From: an uncultured Lachnospiraceae bacterium | GTDB taxonomy: Bacteria > Bacillota > Clostridia > Lachnospirales > Lachnospiraceae | DNA: 64,000 bases | Assembly (NCBI GenBank): GCA_946615865.1 | Contig: CAMOIJ010000008.1 | Location: 1 to 64,000, forward strand | Direction of reading: 5' to 3' | In this document: piece by piece, positions 35,309 through 43,830 of the stretch | How positions within the stretch are numbered: position 1 is the stretch's first letter | Layout: each line of letters starts with the position of its first letter | The notes under the pieces: generated by a model | The model's database searches: none | Told to the model about the DNA's origin: nothing | The model's input: the letters and a program-made list of their open reading frames with translations, nothing else | Translations under genes and position numbers: made by a program

Positions 35309-36637
35309 TTATGCACAGCGCTGCCAGGCACGCTGCTTCCCGTAGCGAGGGAAGCGGTATTTAGAATCCTTTGCGGTACCGTTGAGTCCGGCATATCGCT
35401 TCCATCCAATGATGCTTAAATTCATGACTTCAGCGATCCTGGATAGTTCTTTCTCATCTGGTAAAGCATCTTCGGAGTCCTTGAACAGGCGCTCCCAGAT
35501 CATTCGGCTGCAGACGAGGTCCTCTTCGCACGTGTCAAGGAAGTCTTGGATCATGCCGGCGTTGCTGTTATCGGGCATAAGGCCGGACCGGATCACATCC
35601 AATTCATCCTGATACTCTCTGTCAAGGTCTAAGAGAAACCCATCTGTCTTGCCGATTGCTATTGCTTCCGCATAGCACTGACGGATATACTCACGAGTCT
35701 CAGCCTCGTCAGCCAGAGGATGTACTTCAGCTCTGCTCCCATCGCAGATTACCGGCACAAAGCGTCGGTTTCCAGTTCGATCATTCGGGAGACATCGGAA
35801 AAGATTCGACGTCCCAATGAAGATCGCCTGTCTTGGGTACTTTTCAGAAAAAGTGCCGTGTGGCTGTCGATAGCTGTCATATTGCCGGCTGAGATACCCT
35901 TTGATCACATTTACGTCTTGTGTTCTCCGGATGGCGACCATTTCGCCAAGTTCACAGATCCATCGGCCCCGTATTTTCTCATATGCTGTTTTCGTATCTC
36001 CGAAATGATCCAGGTCATCGCAGAAGTACTCATCCTCCAAGGCCAAAAATCTGCACAGAGAGCTTTTCCCTGTCCCCTGCTTGTTATCGAGGAGCGTGAT
36101 GCAGTAGTCGAACTTGATCCCAGGGTTCATTACCCTCTGAATAGCTCCGTGAAACAGAAGCTTCGTGATCTCGGTCGTAAGGACAGACCTTGTTGCGCCA
36201 AGATATCTTGGGAGAAACTCGCTAAGTCGGGGTTTTCCATCCCATTCGAGATTGTTGAGAGCATCCAGGATCGGATGAAAGCCTGTCTTCTCAGCAATCA
36301 AAGCGACGGCATCTTTGATATCTTTGCCCGGACTAACTTCGTAAGCGCAGTCAATGAAGCGTCTGAGATTGGAGATGTCATTGTCACATAGAGTGTGTTC
36401 TTTCGGGTGCCAGTATACATCCTTGAGCGTAACCCGCTTGTTGAAGACGTTCATCCTGGATTTCCCTGAGAGATATGGATCCTTTTCCAGGATTTCGCAG
36501 TAGTTTGCAAAAGACTTGGCGATCATCCCGGATGAATTCTGTTTGAGCTCAATCTGTCCGCCATTCATTCTACTCAGCCCTACTGCCTGTTCCATAGTCG
36601 TAATATCGCTATTAACCGTATATAAATCCGAACTCAT
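35309..36637 (-). CDS. VapE-family (virulence-associated E) helicase-like protein
   Basis: 442 residues matching the VapE family of SF3-like ATPases carried by phages, satellites and integrated elements. The family core WDGKPRLSEFLPRYL is followed by Walker A in LLDNKQGTGKSSL, a Walker B-like RWICELGEM and FIGTSNLFRCLPNDRTGNRR. In satellites the protein acts with a primase to start DNA replication. Here there is no primase domain in the visible protein, and the family is often longer. GGAGG precedes the ATG. It is transcribed away from the duplicated gene block. Confidence 0.88.
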   Translation of the reverse strand: MSSDLYTVNSDITTMEQAVGLSRMNGGQIELKQNSSGMIAKSFANYCEILEKDPYLSGKSRMNVFNKRVTLKDVYWHPKEHTLCDNDISNLRRFIDCAYEVSPGKDIKDAVALIAEKTGFHPILDALNNLEWDGKPRLSEFLPRYLGATRSVLTTEITKLLFHGAIQRVMNPGIKFDYCITLLDNKQGTGKSSLCRFLALEDEYFCDDLDHFGDTKTAYEKIRGRWICELGEMVAIRRTQDVNVIKGYLSRQYDSYRQPHGTFSEKYPRQAIFIGTSNLFRCLPNDRTGNRRFVPVICDGSRAEVHPLADEAETREYIRQCYAEAIAIGKTDGFLLDLDREYQDELDVIRSGLMPDNSNAGMIQDFLDTCEEDLVCSRMIWERLFKDSEDALPDEKELSRIAEVMNLSIIGWKRYAGLNGTAKDSKYRFPRYGKQRAWQRCA

Positions 36638-36680
36638 ATTATGCCTCCATAAGTAATGTCATTGCTTAGCTATTAGTCAC

Positions 36681-36834
36681 CAGTCCCCAGTCCCCGCTGT
36701 CCCCAGGGTATCGTTTCGATCTTTGTGCCTGTCAGGGAACCCGAGGCCTTTATGAGAACCCGAACCCACCGGGGACAATGGGGACACTCCAAGGAACAGG
36801 GCCTCCTTGGAACAGGAGACGGGGATATTACCCC
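36681..36834. other. Cluster of GTCCCC/GGGGAC motifs and hairpins ahead of vapE
   Basis: GTCCCC occurs at 36683, 36690 and 36699, and its complement GGGGAC at 36771 and 36780. CCAAGGA/TCCTTGG (36789-36810) and GGGG-ATATTA-CCCC (36821-36834) add inverted repeats. Iteron-like clusters beside a replication helicase are typical of origins; function here is inference. Confidence 0.45.
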
Positions 36835-36878
36835 GCCTCCTCCAGAATGGTTCCTTAAAAGTCCCATTCCCATCAGAC

Positions 36879-37667
36879 TTATTCTGTATAGAGCTTGAGA
36901 CCGATCCGGTTTGCCCAGGCCTGAGCCGCTTCTATCGTGGGGAATGTCATACAGTCGTCCTTGCCGAGTTCGAAATAATTGTCTTGCCTGTATCCGGCAG
37001 GTAAATAATAGATCAATTCTTCACGGTACCTTTCTTCATTTCCATCTCCGCATACAGGAAAACCATACCAGCTGTCACCGTAAAAAGCACAAAAAGCAAG
37101 TACAAATGAGCCGTTCACCAGCTTGTAAATATCTACATCTCCCCGATAGCAATAGCCCATCATCTCTTCGCTGCACTTAATATCGAATGCAGATAAAACG
37201 TAGTTCGCAGAACGGTCATAGACAGACCGAAAGCCTTCATGCGTAGGGTTCTCGGACAAAGGCATTGTGAATGCAGTTTCCTGTTCGCCGCCTTTAATCC
37301 AGCATTGTGCAATCAGACTATCTGATTCAGTGTCCCAGTCAGGGTCCCAATAGTAGTAGAGACTGAAATTATACTCGTCAACGACAACGCCATTGCTGTC
37401 CTTGAGCAAAAAGGGGACGGTAATCTTTTCTACGTCCAGGACATCAATAGAATCATATGTAATATGATTGCCGCGATCAGCATTCAAGATGAGAGCCCAT
37501 TCTTTGAAAGACGTAGAGATGAAGGGATTTCGTGGGCCCTTCTTGTACCCGCTCCGATCCAGCAGCGCGAACTGCTCGGGCACGGTCAGGCCCTTCAGCT
37601 CATCTAAGGAAACGATCCTGCGGATTTTGCCTTCTCTCGAATCAACAGTAACTTTCTTGTTCAACAT
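36879..37667 (-). CDS. Uncharacterised protein, duplicated-unit gene B (copy 1)
   Basis: 262 residues, no family I recognise. The first 35 or so residues (MLNKKVTVDSREGKIRRIVS...) are identical to the 270-residue protein at 38448-39260, after which the two diverge while keeping DEYNF, LIAQCWIKGGE, ETxFTMPL, GFPVCGDG and a C-terminal EAAQxWANRI. No signal peptide or membrane helix. AAAGGAGG lies seven bases before the ATG. It is downstream of its own copy of the 101-residue gene, separated by a conserved hairpin. Probably a soluble accessory protein of the element. Confidence 0.75.
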   Translation of the reverse strand: MLNKKVTVDSREGKIRRIVSLDELKGLTVPEQFALLDRSGYKKGPRNPFISTSFKEWALILNADRGNHITYDSIDVLDVEKITVPFLLKDSNGVVVDEYNFSLYYYWDPDWDTESDSLIAQCWIKGGEQETAFTMPLSENPTHEGFRSVYDRSANYVLSAFDIKCSEEMMGYCYRGDVDIYKLVNGSFVLAFCAFYGDSWYGFPVCGDGNEERYREELIYYLPAGYRQDNYFELGKDDCMTFPTIEAAQAWANRIGLKLYTE

Positions 37668-38097
37668 AATGAACCTCCTTTTGATGGGGCAATTGCCCGT
37701 TTAATATGGCTTTGAGTGCCAATTTTCTCGTCAAATTGGCAAACGCAAATATTAAGTTGTAGTAGATGCCAGCCCCAAGTGGGGCTGACATCGTGCCGGG
37801 GCCTTATTCCTCCGGTTCTCCGAAGAGCTCGATATAGGTTTCGGCGGGCAGGTGGTCTTCGCTCCACTCTTTGGCTTCCTCGACGGTCAGCGGAGAGATC
37901 TTCTCTCCGGAAGACCAGGAATTTGTGTCGGTCTGCACACTGTACATCGACAGTGGACCGCCTTCCCCGCAGAGGAAGAACTCACCGTTGTTTTTTCGAT
38001 AGAGTTCTTCGCGCAGATAGTGGAAATCGCGGGGATTTGAGTATTCGTAGCTTCCGATACATGTAGCTGTTTCTGTGCTGTACAGCTTACCCTTGAT
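37563..38097. repeat. Direct repeat, left copy (535 bp)
   Basis: This stretch recurs at 39156-39690 with an offset of 1593 bp and no difference that I noticed. It covers the 5' end of gene B, the hairpin AGCCCC-AAGT-GGGGCT and nearly all of gene A. Shadow ORFs inside both copies translate identically. It indicates a recent tandem duplication or gene conversion. Confidence 0.9.
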
Positions 38098-38109
38098 GAT
38101 GCGCTTCAT
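37804..38109 (-). CDS. Uncharacterised small protein, duplicated-unit gene A (copy 1)
   Basis: 101 residues, MKRIIKGKLYSTETATCIGS to LFGEPEE, identical to the protein at 39397-39702. The sequence resembles small conserved proteins often seen in Firmicutes mobile elements (GEFFLCGEGGPLSMY, ISPLTVEEAKEWSEDH), but no function is known to me. AGGAGGT precedes the ATG. It lies upstream of gene B on the same strand, with a hairpin between them that may attenuate transcription. Confidence 0.8.
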   Translation of the reverse strand: MKRIIKGKLYSTETATCIGSYEYSNPRDFHYLREELYRKNNGEFFLCGEGGPLSMYSVQTDTNSWSSGEKISPLTVEEAKEWSEDHLPAETYIELFGEPEE

Positions 38110-38212
38110 AGTTCTTACCTCCTATTTGGTTTTAGATGTTGTATATATAGAAGACCATATTGTTTCGGGAAAAGCGTTCCCTGACAGGCACAAGGTAATC
38201 CTGTCATAAGGA

Positions 38213-38337
38213 ATGCCAGCCCCAAGCGGGGCTGACATCGTGCCAGGGCTTTATTCCTCCGGTTCTCCGAAGACCTCGATATAGGCTTCGGCGGACAGGT
38301 GGTCTTCGCTCCACTCTTTGGCTTCCTCGACAGTCAG
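38213..38337 (-). pseudogene. Truncated third copy of gene A with its hairpin
   Basis: About 125 bases match the 3' end of the 101-residue gene plus the AGCCCC/GGGGCT hairpin, with scattered substitutions (for example AAGCGGGG for AAGTGGGG). The match stops within GACAGTCAGG, so the 5' part is lost. The 338-base gap it lies in has no other gene. It shows that at least three copies once existed. Confidence 0.8.
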
Positions 38338-38447
38338 GGCGCTTGCCGGCTTCTATGAAACTGAATGACGGGGAGGCGTTGACTATCCTCGAGTCTTTTA
38401 CAGATTCTCTTCAAGAATGGGGCAGTCATCTCGCCTGGCTTTAGAAC

Positions 38448-39260
38448 TTATGCCTGAGTGTACACATTACGCATGTTATTCCGTGTACTGCTGAGTTTGA
38501 CACTAATCCGATTAGCCCAGACTTGGGCTGCCTCATATGTTGTAAACGTCATGCTGTCGTCCCGATCGACTTCGTAAGATGCATCGTAATCAACCCCATG
38601 AAAAAGATAACGGATTACGACAGTCTTATACTGTGCCTCGTCACCATCTCCGCAAACGGGAAAGCCCTCCCAAGACTTGCCGTTGCCATAAACATGGGTT
38701 GCAAGTACGAAGCGCCCGTTCGACAATTGTGTGATTCTCGTCAGATTTGAAAAGCGGGAGGAGAGGCGTTCCTCGAAGCACCTGATATCATGCGCTGTCA
38801 GGATGTACTTCGCGGGATCATTGAATACACAGTGGAAGCCATTGATTACAGGAGCCTCAGTGAGCGGCATTGTGAATACAGTTTCTTCTTCGCCGCCCTT
38901 TATCCAGCATTGTGCGATCAGTCTGGCGGGGTAGGAATTATAATAGTAGATGAGATTGAAATTGTATTCATCAATCACAACTCCGCATCGGTTTCTAAGG
39001 ACGAATGGAACAGTCAGCTTTTCCGTGCTGAGCAGATCCACACATTGTTCCGCCACAAATTCTCCATCATCAGCATCCAGGATCATCCGCCATTCGTTTA
39101 CGAACGTGCGATTGAAGTTATTTTCCAGTCCTCTATGGTAGCCGTTCTTCTCCAACAGCGCGAACTGCTCGGGCACGGTCAGGCCCTTCAGCTCATCTAA
39201 GGAAACGATCCTGCGGATTTTGCCTTCTCTCGAATCAACAGTAACTTTCTTGTTCAACAT
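38448..39260 (-). CDS. Uncharacterised protein, duplicated-unit gene B (copy 2)
   Basis: 270 residues, a diverged paralogue of the protein at 36879-37667. The N-terminal 36 residues are identical because they lie in the 535-bp repeat; the rest differs at many positions. Shared blocks are LDELKGLTVPEQFALL, DEYNFxLxYY, LIAQCWIKGGE and EAAQVWANRI. It has an extra C-terminal RNNMRNVYTQA. The mix of an identical start and a diverged body suggests gene conversion or variable-cassette exchange. No domain recognised. Confidence 0.75.
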   Translation of the reverse strand: MLNKKVTVDSREGKIRRIVSLDELKGLTVPEQFALLEKNGYHRGLENNFNRTFVNEWRMILDADDGEFVAEQCVDLLSTEKLTVPFVLRNRCGVVIDEYNFNLIYYYNSYPARLIAQCWIKGGEEETVFTMPLTEAPVINGFHCVFNDPAKYILTAHDIRCFEERLSSRFSNLTRITQLSNGRFVLATHVYGNGKSWEGFPVCGDGDEAQYKTVVIRYLFHGVDYDASYEVDRDDSMTFTTYEAAQVWANRISVKLSSTRNNMRNVYTQA

Positions 39261-39690
39261 AATGAACCTCCTTTTGATGGGGCAATTGCCCGTTTAATAT
39301 GGCTTTGAGTGCCAATTTTCTCGTCAAATTGGCAAACGCAAATATTAAGTTGTAGTAGATGCCAGCCCCAAGTGGGGCTGACATCGTGCCGGGGCCTTAT
39401 TCCTCCGGTTCTCCGAAGAGCTCGATATAGGTTTCGGCGGGCAGGTGGTCTTCGCTCCACTCTTTGGCTTCCTCGACGGTCAGCGGAGAGATCTTCTCTC
39501 CGGAAGACCAGGAATTTGTGTCGGTCTGCACACTGTACATCGACAGTGGACCGCCTTCCCCGCAGAGGAAGAACTCACCGTTGTTTTTTCGATAGAGTTC
39601 TTCGCGCAGATAGTGGAAATCGCGGGGATTTGAGTATTCGTAGCTTCCGATACATGTAGCTGTTTCTGTGCTGTACAGCTTACCCTTGAT
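39156..39690. repeat. Direct repeat, right copy (535 bp)
   Basis: Partner of 37563-38097. Similarity continues in weaker form beyond the identical block, for example TATATAGAAGACCATAT with CCTGACAGGCACA upstream of gene A in both copies, so the original duplication was larger, about 1.6 kb. Confidence 0.9.
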
Positions 39691-39702
39691 AATGCGTTTC
39701 AT
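39397..39702 (-). CDS. Uncharacterised small protein, duplicated-unit gene A (copy 2)
   Basis: 101 residues, identical to copy 1 at 37804-38109. The tracked ORF begins 29 codons earlier at 39789, but GAGGAGGT sits just upstream of the ATG at 39702 and the homologous start in copy 1 is the same. Promoter sequences for both copies are probably in the shared upstream segment. Function unknown. Confidence 0.8.
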   Translation of the reverse strand: MKRIIKGKLYSTETATCIGSYEYSNPRDFHYLREELYRKNNGEFFLCGEGGPLSMYSVQTDTNSWSSGEKISPLTVEEAKEWSEDHLPAETYIELFGEPEE

Positions 39703-39857
39703 AGTTTTTACCTCCTCGTTGGTTTTAGATGTTGCATATATAGAAGACCATATTTGTTTAGGGAAAGCGTTACCTGACAGGCACAGCATTAATTGGGCTC
39801 AGATAATGAGTTGTCATTTATTGTGAGACTTTCTATTATGGAGAAGGCCTTTGAAGC

Positions 39858-41066
39858 ATGATACTATCATTAGAAGGAGCTATGCCCTATATATGGTCAG
39901 TGAATTCGACAAGGAGGACGGTTTTGAATACGAATTTGTTCAGAAAATTGAAGATTTCCAATCGGGATCTTTTAAACATAGTAGATGCGGATATCATAGT
40001 TAATTCAGCTATGGCAAAAGCCGCACATGGCAAATCCGGAAGCATAGATTTTATGATTCATAATGCTGCTGGAAAAGAGATGCTGAGAGAACGGAGAAGC
40101 TTTGAAAATGAAGGATATTTGAAGTGTTCTGAATGCTGTTCTACAGACGCTTATGGACTTAAGGATAAGGGGATTAGAAGGGTTATCCACGTAAACGTCC
40201 CTTCTTATTTTCGGAACAAAAACGCGGTAGTTGATACAAACGTCAAGTTGCTGGAGTGCTATTATAACGTCCTATGCGAGGCAGCTTCCGACGAGGAACC
40301 CCACGTAGTGGCTTTTCCTTTACTGGGAACAGGTGCAAAAGGGTTTCAATATCCTGCGGCTGTAGGACTCATGCAGATTGGAATCAGCTCTTTTTTTGAG
40401 GATCATCCCGATGCTCAAATCGGCGTGATTATTTCAATCATCGATCCGGCGGGTTTCCAATATGCTACTTTCTCGAACCAGGTTCTCGATCTTGTCAATC
40501 CGAAGGATAACAAATATTCTGTAGAGCAAGAATTCTCGAATGTCCACGCGACAGTTTCATCAGGTATCCCAGAATATAAACTGTTTGACGATCTTAAAAG
40601 ATATAGAGAACAGCTGGAAGAAGCGAAACAACAGTTTCAAGAGCAGAGACAGCAGATGCTAAAAGCGATAACAGAATCGTGGAGTAAGAATCAGCATTCA
40701 CTCGGCGCGAAGATATATTACTATGAAAAAAAATCAGAGATGACCAGGAAGGAGATAATTGAAGCAGCAAATATTTCCGCAAAACAGTATAACGATGCAG
40801 TCAACAAACCGCACCATAATTGTTCGTTTAATACGATTATTGGGCTATGCGTGGCATTTAACCTCACTTTAAATGAAAGCTATGATTTGTTAAAATCTGC
40901 AAGAATGACTTTTGATGAACATGATCAGGGATGCCAGATAATAATGAGAGGTATCGAAAACAGAGATCTATTACCGTTGAAGAAAAGAGATCAGATAAAC
41001 TATAATTTAAATGCGTGCGGAATTACTTATGTTTATGTTGGCAATGCTGAAGATGGGGGGATATAG
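39858..41066 (+). CDS. Macro-domain protein with C-terminal HTH-like domain
   Basis: 402 residues. The first 200 form a macro domain: DADIIVNSAMAKAAHGKSG, then IHNAAGKEM, YLKCSECCSTDAYGL, IRRVIHVNVP and PLLGTGAKGFQYP. Macro domains bind or hydrolyse ADP-ribose conjugates. A coiled-coil linker (about 245-275, KRYREQLEEAKQQFQEQRQQ) leads to a helical domain (about 290-350) with ISAKQYNDAVN and CVAFNLTLNESYDLLKSARM, which resembles the XRE-like/HTH tails of some phage-defence regulators. GGAGAAGG precedes the ATG. It is the only plus-strand gene in this block. Confidence 0.82.
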   Translation: MILSLEGAMPYIWSVNSTRRTVLNTNLFRKLKISNRDLLNIVDADIIVNSAMAKAAHGKSGSIDFMIHNAAGKEMLRERRSFENEGYLKCSECCSTDAYGLKDKGIRRVIHVNVPSYFRNKNAVVDTNVKLLECYYNVLCEAASDEEPHVVAFPLLGTGAKGFQYPAAVGLMQIGISSFFEDHPDAQIGVIISIIDPAGFQYATFSNQVLDLVNPKDNKYSVEQEFSNVHATVSSGIPEYKLFDDLKRYREQLEEAKQQFQEQRQQMLKAITESWSKNQHSLGAKIYYYEKKSEMTRKEIIEAANISAKQYNDAVNKPHHNCSFNTIIGLCVAFNLTLNESYDLLKSARMTFDEHDQGCQIIMRGIENRDLLPLKKRDQINYNLNACGITYVYVGNAEDGGI

Positions 41067-41091
41067 ATTACATTTCCTTATATCAGAGCAA

Positions 41092-41119
41092 AAGCGGCAG
41101 CCCTTCCGGACTGCCGCTT
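41092..41119. terminator. Bidirectional hairpin between convergent genes
   Basis: AAGCGGCAG and CTGCCGCTT form a perfect 9-bp stem between the macro-domain gene and the convergent antirestriction gene. Confidence 0.7.
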
Positions 41120-41141
41120 CAAGTTCGCATCTCTAAAATCT

Positions 41142-42002
41142 CTACATATTTAATATGAAACTCACAGCCTTCTCCGCCTGCCCGGCAGCCTGGATGATCA
41201 GGCGCCGGTCGTCGTGAAGGGCCTTCAGCCATCCACGGATATACGCCGTGTTGTTCTGGATACTATGATCTGTCTCAATCCCCAAGGTGTTCAACAGCGC
41301 AGCCGCGCCGATCTCGGCAATCAGTTCCTCCTTGCTATACGTCTCACTTCCAAAGGAAGCTTTTTTTAATCCGACACGGTTCAAGCGAGTTGTACTGCCG
41401 GTGCTATGTACGCATTCATGAAAGGCTGTGCTACAAAATTCGCTCGGATACTTATACTGACTCAGTTCCGGCAAATGAATCAAATCCTTCGAAGGAGAGT
41501 AGTACGCCTCGTTAGAAGGCTCCAGATCTACACGAATTCTCTCGCGACTGACATAGTTCCAGAATACCTTTTCGCCTATCGTAATAGGATCCGACGAATA
41601 CACCGGTATCTGCCTTTCACGAGGCGCAACGGATTCAATCTGCGAGATGTGGAATACTTTGTAGTACCGCAGTACCGGCCTTCGGGACCGGTCTTCTTCC
41701 TGTGTTTCTTCCTTATTATCATCCGCTGTCTGATCCTCCTTATCCTGGTCCGGCCACTTGAAGAAGACGACCATCTCGCCTTTTTCACCTTTTCGGACCT
41801 TCCCGCCGAGCTCTGTCCACTGGCGAAATGTAGCATACTCGCCGGTGTGAGACAAAAGCATCTGATTGATCAAGGAGTAGCGCTTCCCGGAGACGCGGTT
41901 AAACGCGCCCCCGTTTTCACTGCACCAGGGTTTCTGCCAGGGAATCTCCTCCATTTCGAGAGCGGTCATGATACGGTCCGTCACGATCTGATAGACGTCC
42001 AT
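41142..42002 (-). CDS. ArdC-like antirestriction protein
   Basis: 286 residues. The N-terminal ssDNA-binding domain of the ArdC family (about 1-125) has IPWQKPW, FNRVSGKRYSLINQMLL, TFRQWTELGGKVRKGEKG and VVFF. The C-terminal zincin-like metallopeptidase domain has the HExxH-type motif in STAFHECVHSTG, with a downstream Glu in EELIAEIGAA. In conjugative elements ArdC shields incoming single-stranded DNA from host restriction. Its gene is followed on the same strand side by accessory genes and shares the element with a relaxase. A Lys/Asp/Glu-rich stretch separates the domains. Confidence 0.92.
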   Translation of the reverse strand: MDVYQIVTDRIMTALEMEEIPWQKPWCSENGGAFNRVSGKRYSLINQMLLSHTGEYATFRQWTELGGKVRKGEKGEMVVFFKWPDQDKEDQTADDNKEETQEEDRSRRPVLRYYKVFHISQIESVAPRERQIPVYSSDPITIGEKVFWNYVSRERIRVDLEPSNEAYYSPSKDLIHLPELSQYKYPSEFCSTAFHECVHSTGSTTRLNRVGLKKASFGSETYSKEELIAEIGAAALLNTLGIETDHSIQNNTAYIRGWLKALHDDRRLIIQAAGQAEKAVSFILNM

Positions 42003-42014
42003 GATCTCACCCCC

Positions 42015-42869
42015 TTACAGCGTCGCGACGACATTGATCTCGTCAGAATCAATACTGTAACGATAAACCGCCGGTTCGAGCTGCAGGATAGGATCGACCT
42101 GATCTTCGTTAATGGTTTCAACCATACGAACGAGATCGTTTACCGTAAGACGCCCGTTGTCCAGAGAGGTTTCCCTCAACACGAGAATTTCCTCGGTTGA
42201 CGAGGGGAGCATGTAGCACGCTTCTTCGCCGTGGTCTTCGCAAAATGCATGGAAGATCTCCGGGAAGTACAAGACACTTGCTCCGCCGGTCAGCTGACCA
42301 GTCGTTGCTACATACAGGGACTGCTCGCCGTCTGTATCGGGAAGACCAAGGACTTCAGCCATGCTGCGGATACTTGCCTCTTTAAGACTGTTTGCTGCAG
42401 CGTAATCCCACAGATCATCTTCCATAATGCTAAGCTGTGCGACCAAGCCGGGCGTCACCTTTACAGATCCGGCACCTGCCGGTCCGCCCAGATCGAGCAT
42501 AATCCTCATAAAGAGCTCCAGGTTAAGATACTCCTTCTTTACGATTTCCTCCTTGCTCTGTTTCTGAACTGCCAGAAACACATTATTTCTCACATAGTTC
42601 AGATCATTGAGCAGCTTGATCGAGTCATGAGGCACATCGCTTTCAAGCGCGGTCTGAATGCGAAACATAATCTGCTCGTATGTATCCTGCTCCGAGTAGT
42701 ACACTACGGGGCAGATATTACTTCCCTCCTTACAGATGCGGATCCCTTTGCAGGGAATCCCGTTCTTCACGATTTCTATTTCTTCTGCTTCTACTTTAAT
42801 TCCCTCATTTCTCAGAGTTTCTACGATTCTGTTCTCAAAATTCCTCATTTTTCGATTGTTAAAGTACAT
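42015..42869 (-). CDS. DUF5688-family protein
   Basis: 284 residues. The start (ENRIVETLRNEGIKVEAEEIEIVKNGI), the middle VQKQSKEEIV and the ending part with TSLDNGRLTVNDL match the pattern of DUF5688 proteins that are abundant on Clostridia mobile elements. There is no signal peptide or membrane helix. Function is unknown. It lies 12 bases upstream of ardC on the same strand, so the two are probably cotranscribed. The start follows GGAAAGGGA. Confidence 0.75.
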   Translation of the reverse strand: MYFNNRKMRNFENRIVETLRNEGIKVEAEEIEIVKNGIPCKGIRICKEGSNICPVVYYSEQDTYEQIMFRIQTALESDVPHDSIKLLNDLNYVRNNVFLAVQKQSKEEIVKKEYLNLELFMRIMLDLGGPAGAGSVKVTPGLVAQLSIMEDDLWDYAAANSLKEASIRSMAEVLGLPDTDGEQSLYVATTGQLTGGASVLYFPEIFHAFCEDHGEEACYMLPSSTEEILVLRETSLDNGRLTVNDLVRMVETINEDQVDPILQLEPAVYRYSIDSDEINVVATL

Positions 42870-43130
42870 AATGATCCCTTTCCGCCCGTATTCACTGTGA
42901 ACGGGCTTTACAATAGTGTTTTGCCCGTTCTACGAACGGTGGTATCAAATTGTCGAGATGCGAATCTCGTTTTGTATGCGCCGGTAAAGGCCGGGGAGCA
43001 TACGATGGTCCAGATACATTTCGCAAAGGCTACTGTACCTGAACTGCTTTCATATAAATGAACGCAAACCCCGCCTCATAGGAGGCGGACGCTGCCGGCT
43101 TAATTGCCTATTTATCCTCGCCGGCACGAG
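42870..43130. other. Intergenic region with several small hairpins
   Basis: No gene supported. It contains CGAGATGCGAATCTCG-type, CCGCCTC-ATAG-GAGGCGG (about 43074-43091) and TGCCGG/CCGGCA inverted repeats. The CCGCCTC hairpin may end the upstream minus-strand operon. Confidence 0.45.
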
Positions 43131-43499
43131 TCACCATACATCGGCACTATCAGATGAGACCCTCCCTTTATTGATCTCGCGAAGACGAGCATCGATACCG
43201 AGCTGTTTCCTTTTTGTGCTTATACAGTATAAAATGTCATCTTTGAGGTCATCAGAAATATCCATGGCCTGTACTTCTGCACTTTTCGACTCGCAAATTG
43301 CAGCGAGAACTGGAATAGCTGCAAGAGCGTCGGGGTCTGCGAGGCTCTCGAATTCTGCTGCGATATTGCAGATGGACCCAATCCATGTTTCACCGAGGAC
43401 AAGTTTGTCCCCGGTAAAGAGCGTCGGACCAGTCCTCAGTTTGCTAACAATCATCTGATCGAAGGCATGACTCAGTCGTATATCCATTTTCCTAAGCAT
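43131..43499 (-). CDS. Hypothetical protein of the element
   Basis: 122 residues, no family recognised. It is soluble and mostly helical, with FTGDKLVLGETWIGSICNIA and a C-terminal SKSAEVQAMDISDDLKDDIL. AGAGGTGA precedes the ATG. It lies six bases behind the XRE gene on the same strand, so it is probably cotranscribed with it. No evidence links it to a known antitoxin or regulator. Confidence 0.6.
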   Translation of the reverse strand: MLRKMDIRLSHAFDQMIVSKLRTGPTLFTGDKLVLGETWIGSICNIAAEFESLADPDALAAIPVLAAICESKSAEVQAMDISDDLKDDILYCISTKRKQLGIDARLREINKGRVSSDSADVW

Positions 43500-43505
43500 T
43501 AGTAA

Positions 43506-43742
43506 TCACCTCTTCCCGTATGCGAGCTGCACGAGATCGATCCTTTCGCTGTCAGAAACTCCCAAGGCATCGAGATACCTGTGGTAAATTGATACCCGAG
43601 GCATCATGCCCCGCTCGTAATTTGAAATCGTGCGGGGATCGCAGAAAACAAGCTCGCTGATCTGTTCGATTGTCTTACCGCTTCTTGTCCGCAGTTCCTT
43701 GAGCTTGTCGCCGAGCTCAAAATTATAATCGTAGTATTTCAT
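43506..43742 (-). CDS. XRE-family helix-turn-helix regulator
   Basis: 78 residues, essentially one HTH_3-type domain: LGDKLKELRTRSGKTIEQISELVFCDPRTISNYERG. The recognition helix is CDPRTISNYERG. GGAAGGA precedes the ATG. Small XRE proteins of this kind control transfer or maintenance genes of mobile elements. It is the first gene of a likely two-gene unit with the 122-residue protein. Confidence 0.88.
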   Translation of the reverse strand: MKYYDYNFELGDKLKELRTRSGKTIEQISELVFCDPRTISNYERGMMPRVSIYHRYLDALGVSDSERIDLVQLAYGKR

Positions 43743-43830
43743 ATATTTTCCTTCCTGCCCACAGGGCGATTGCGTTTGTCACTCTGTGTATGCAGGAAGT
43801 AAAAAATAATAAAAAAAATCTTCTAAAGTC

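Noticed and set aside
41406-42200. 264-codon plus-strand ORF across ardC
   Set aside because: Antisense to ardC and the DUF5688 gene, both of which have family motifs and good ribosome binding sites.
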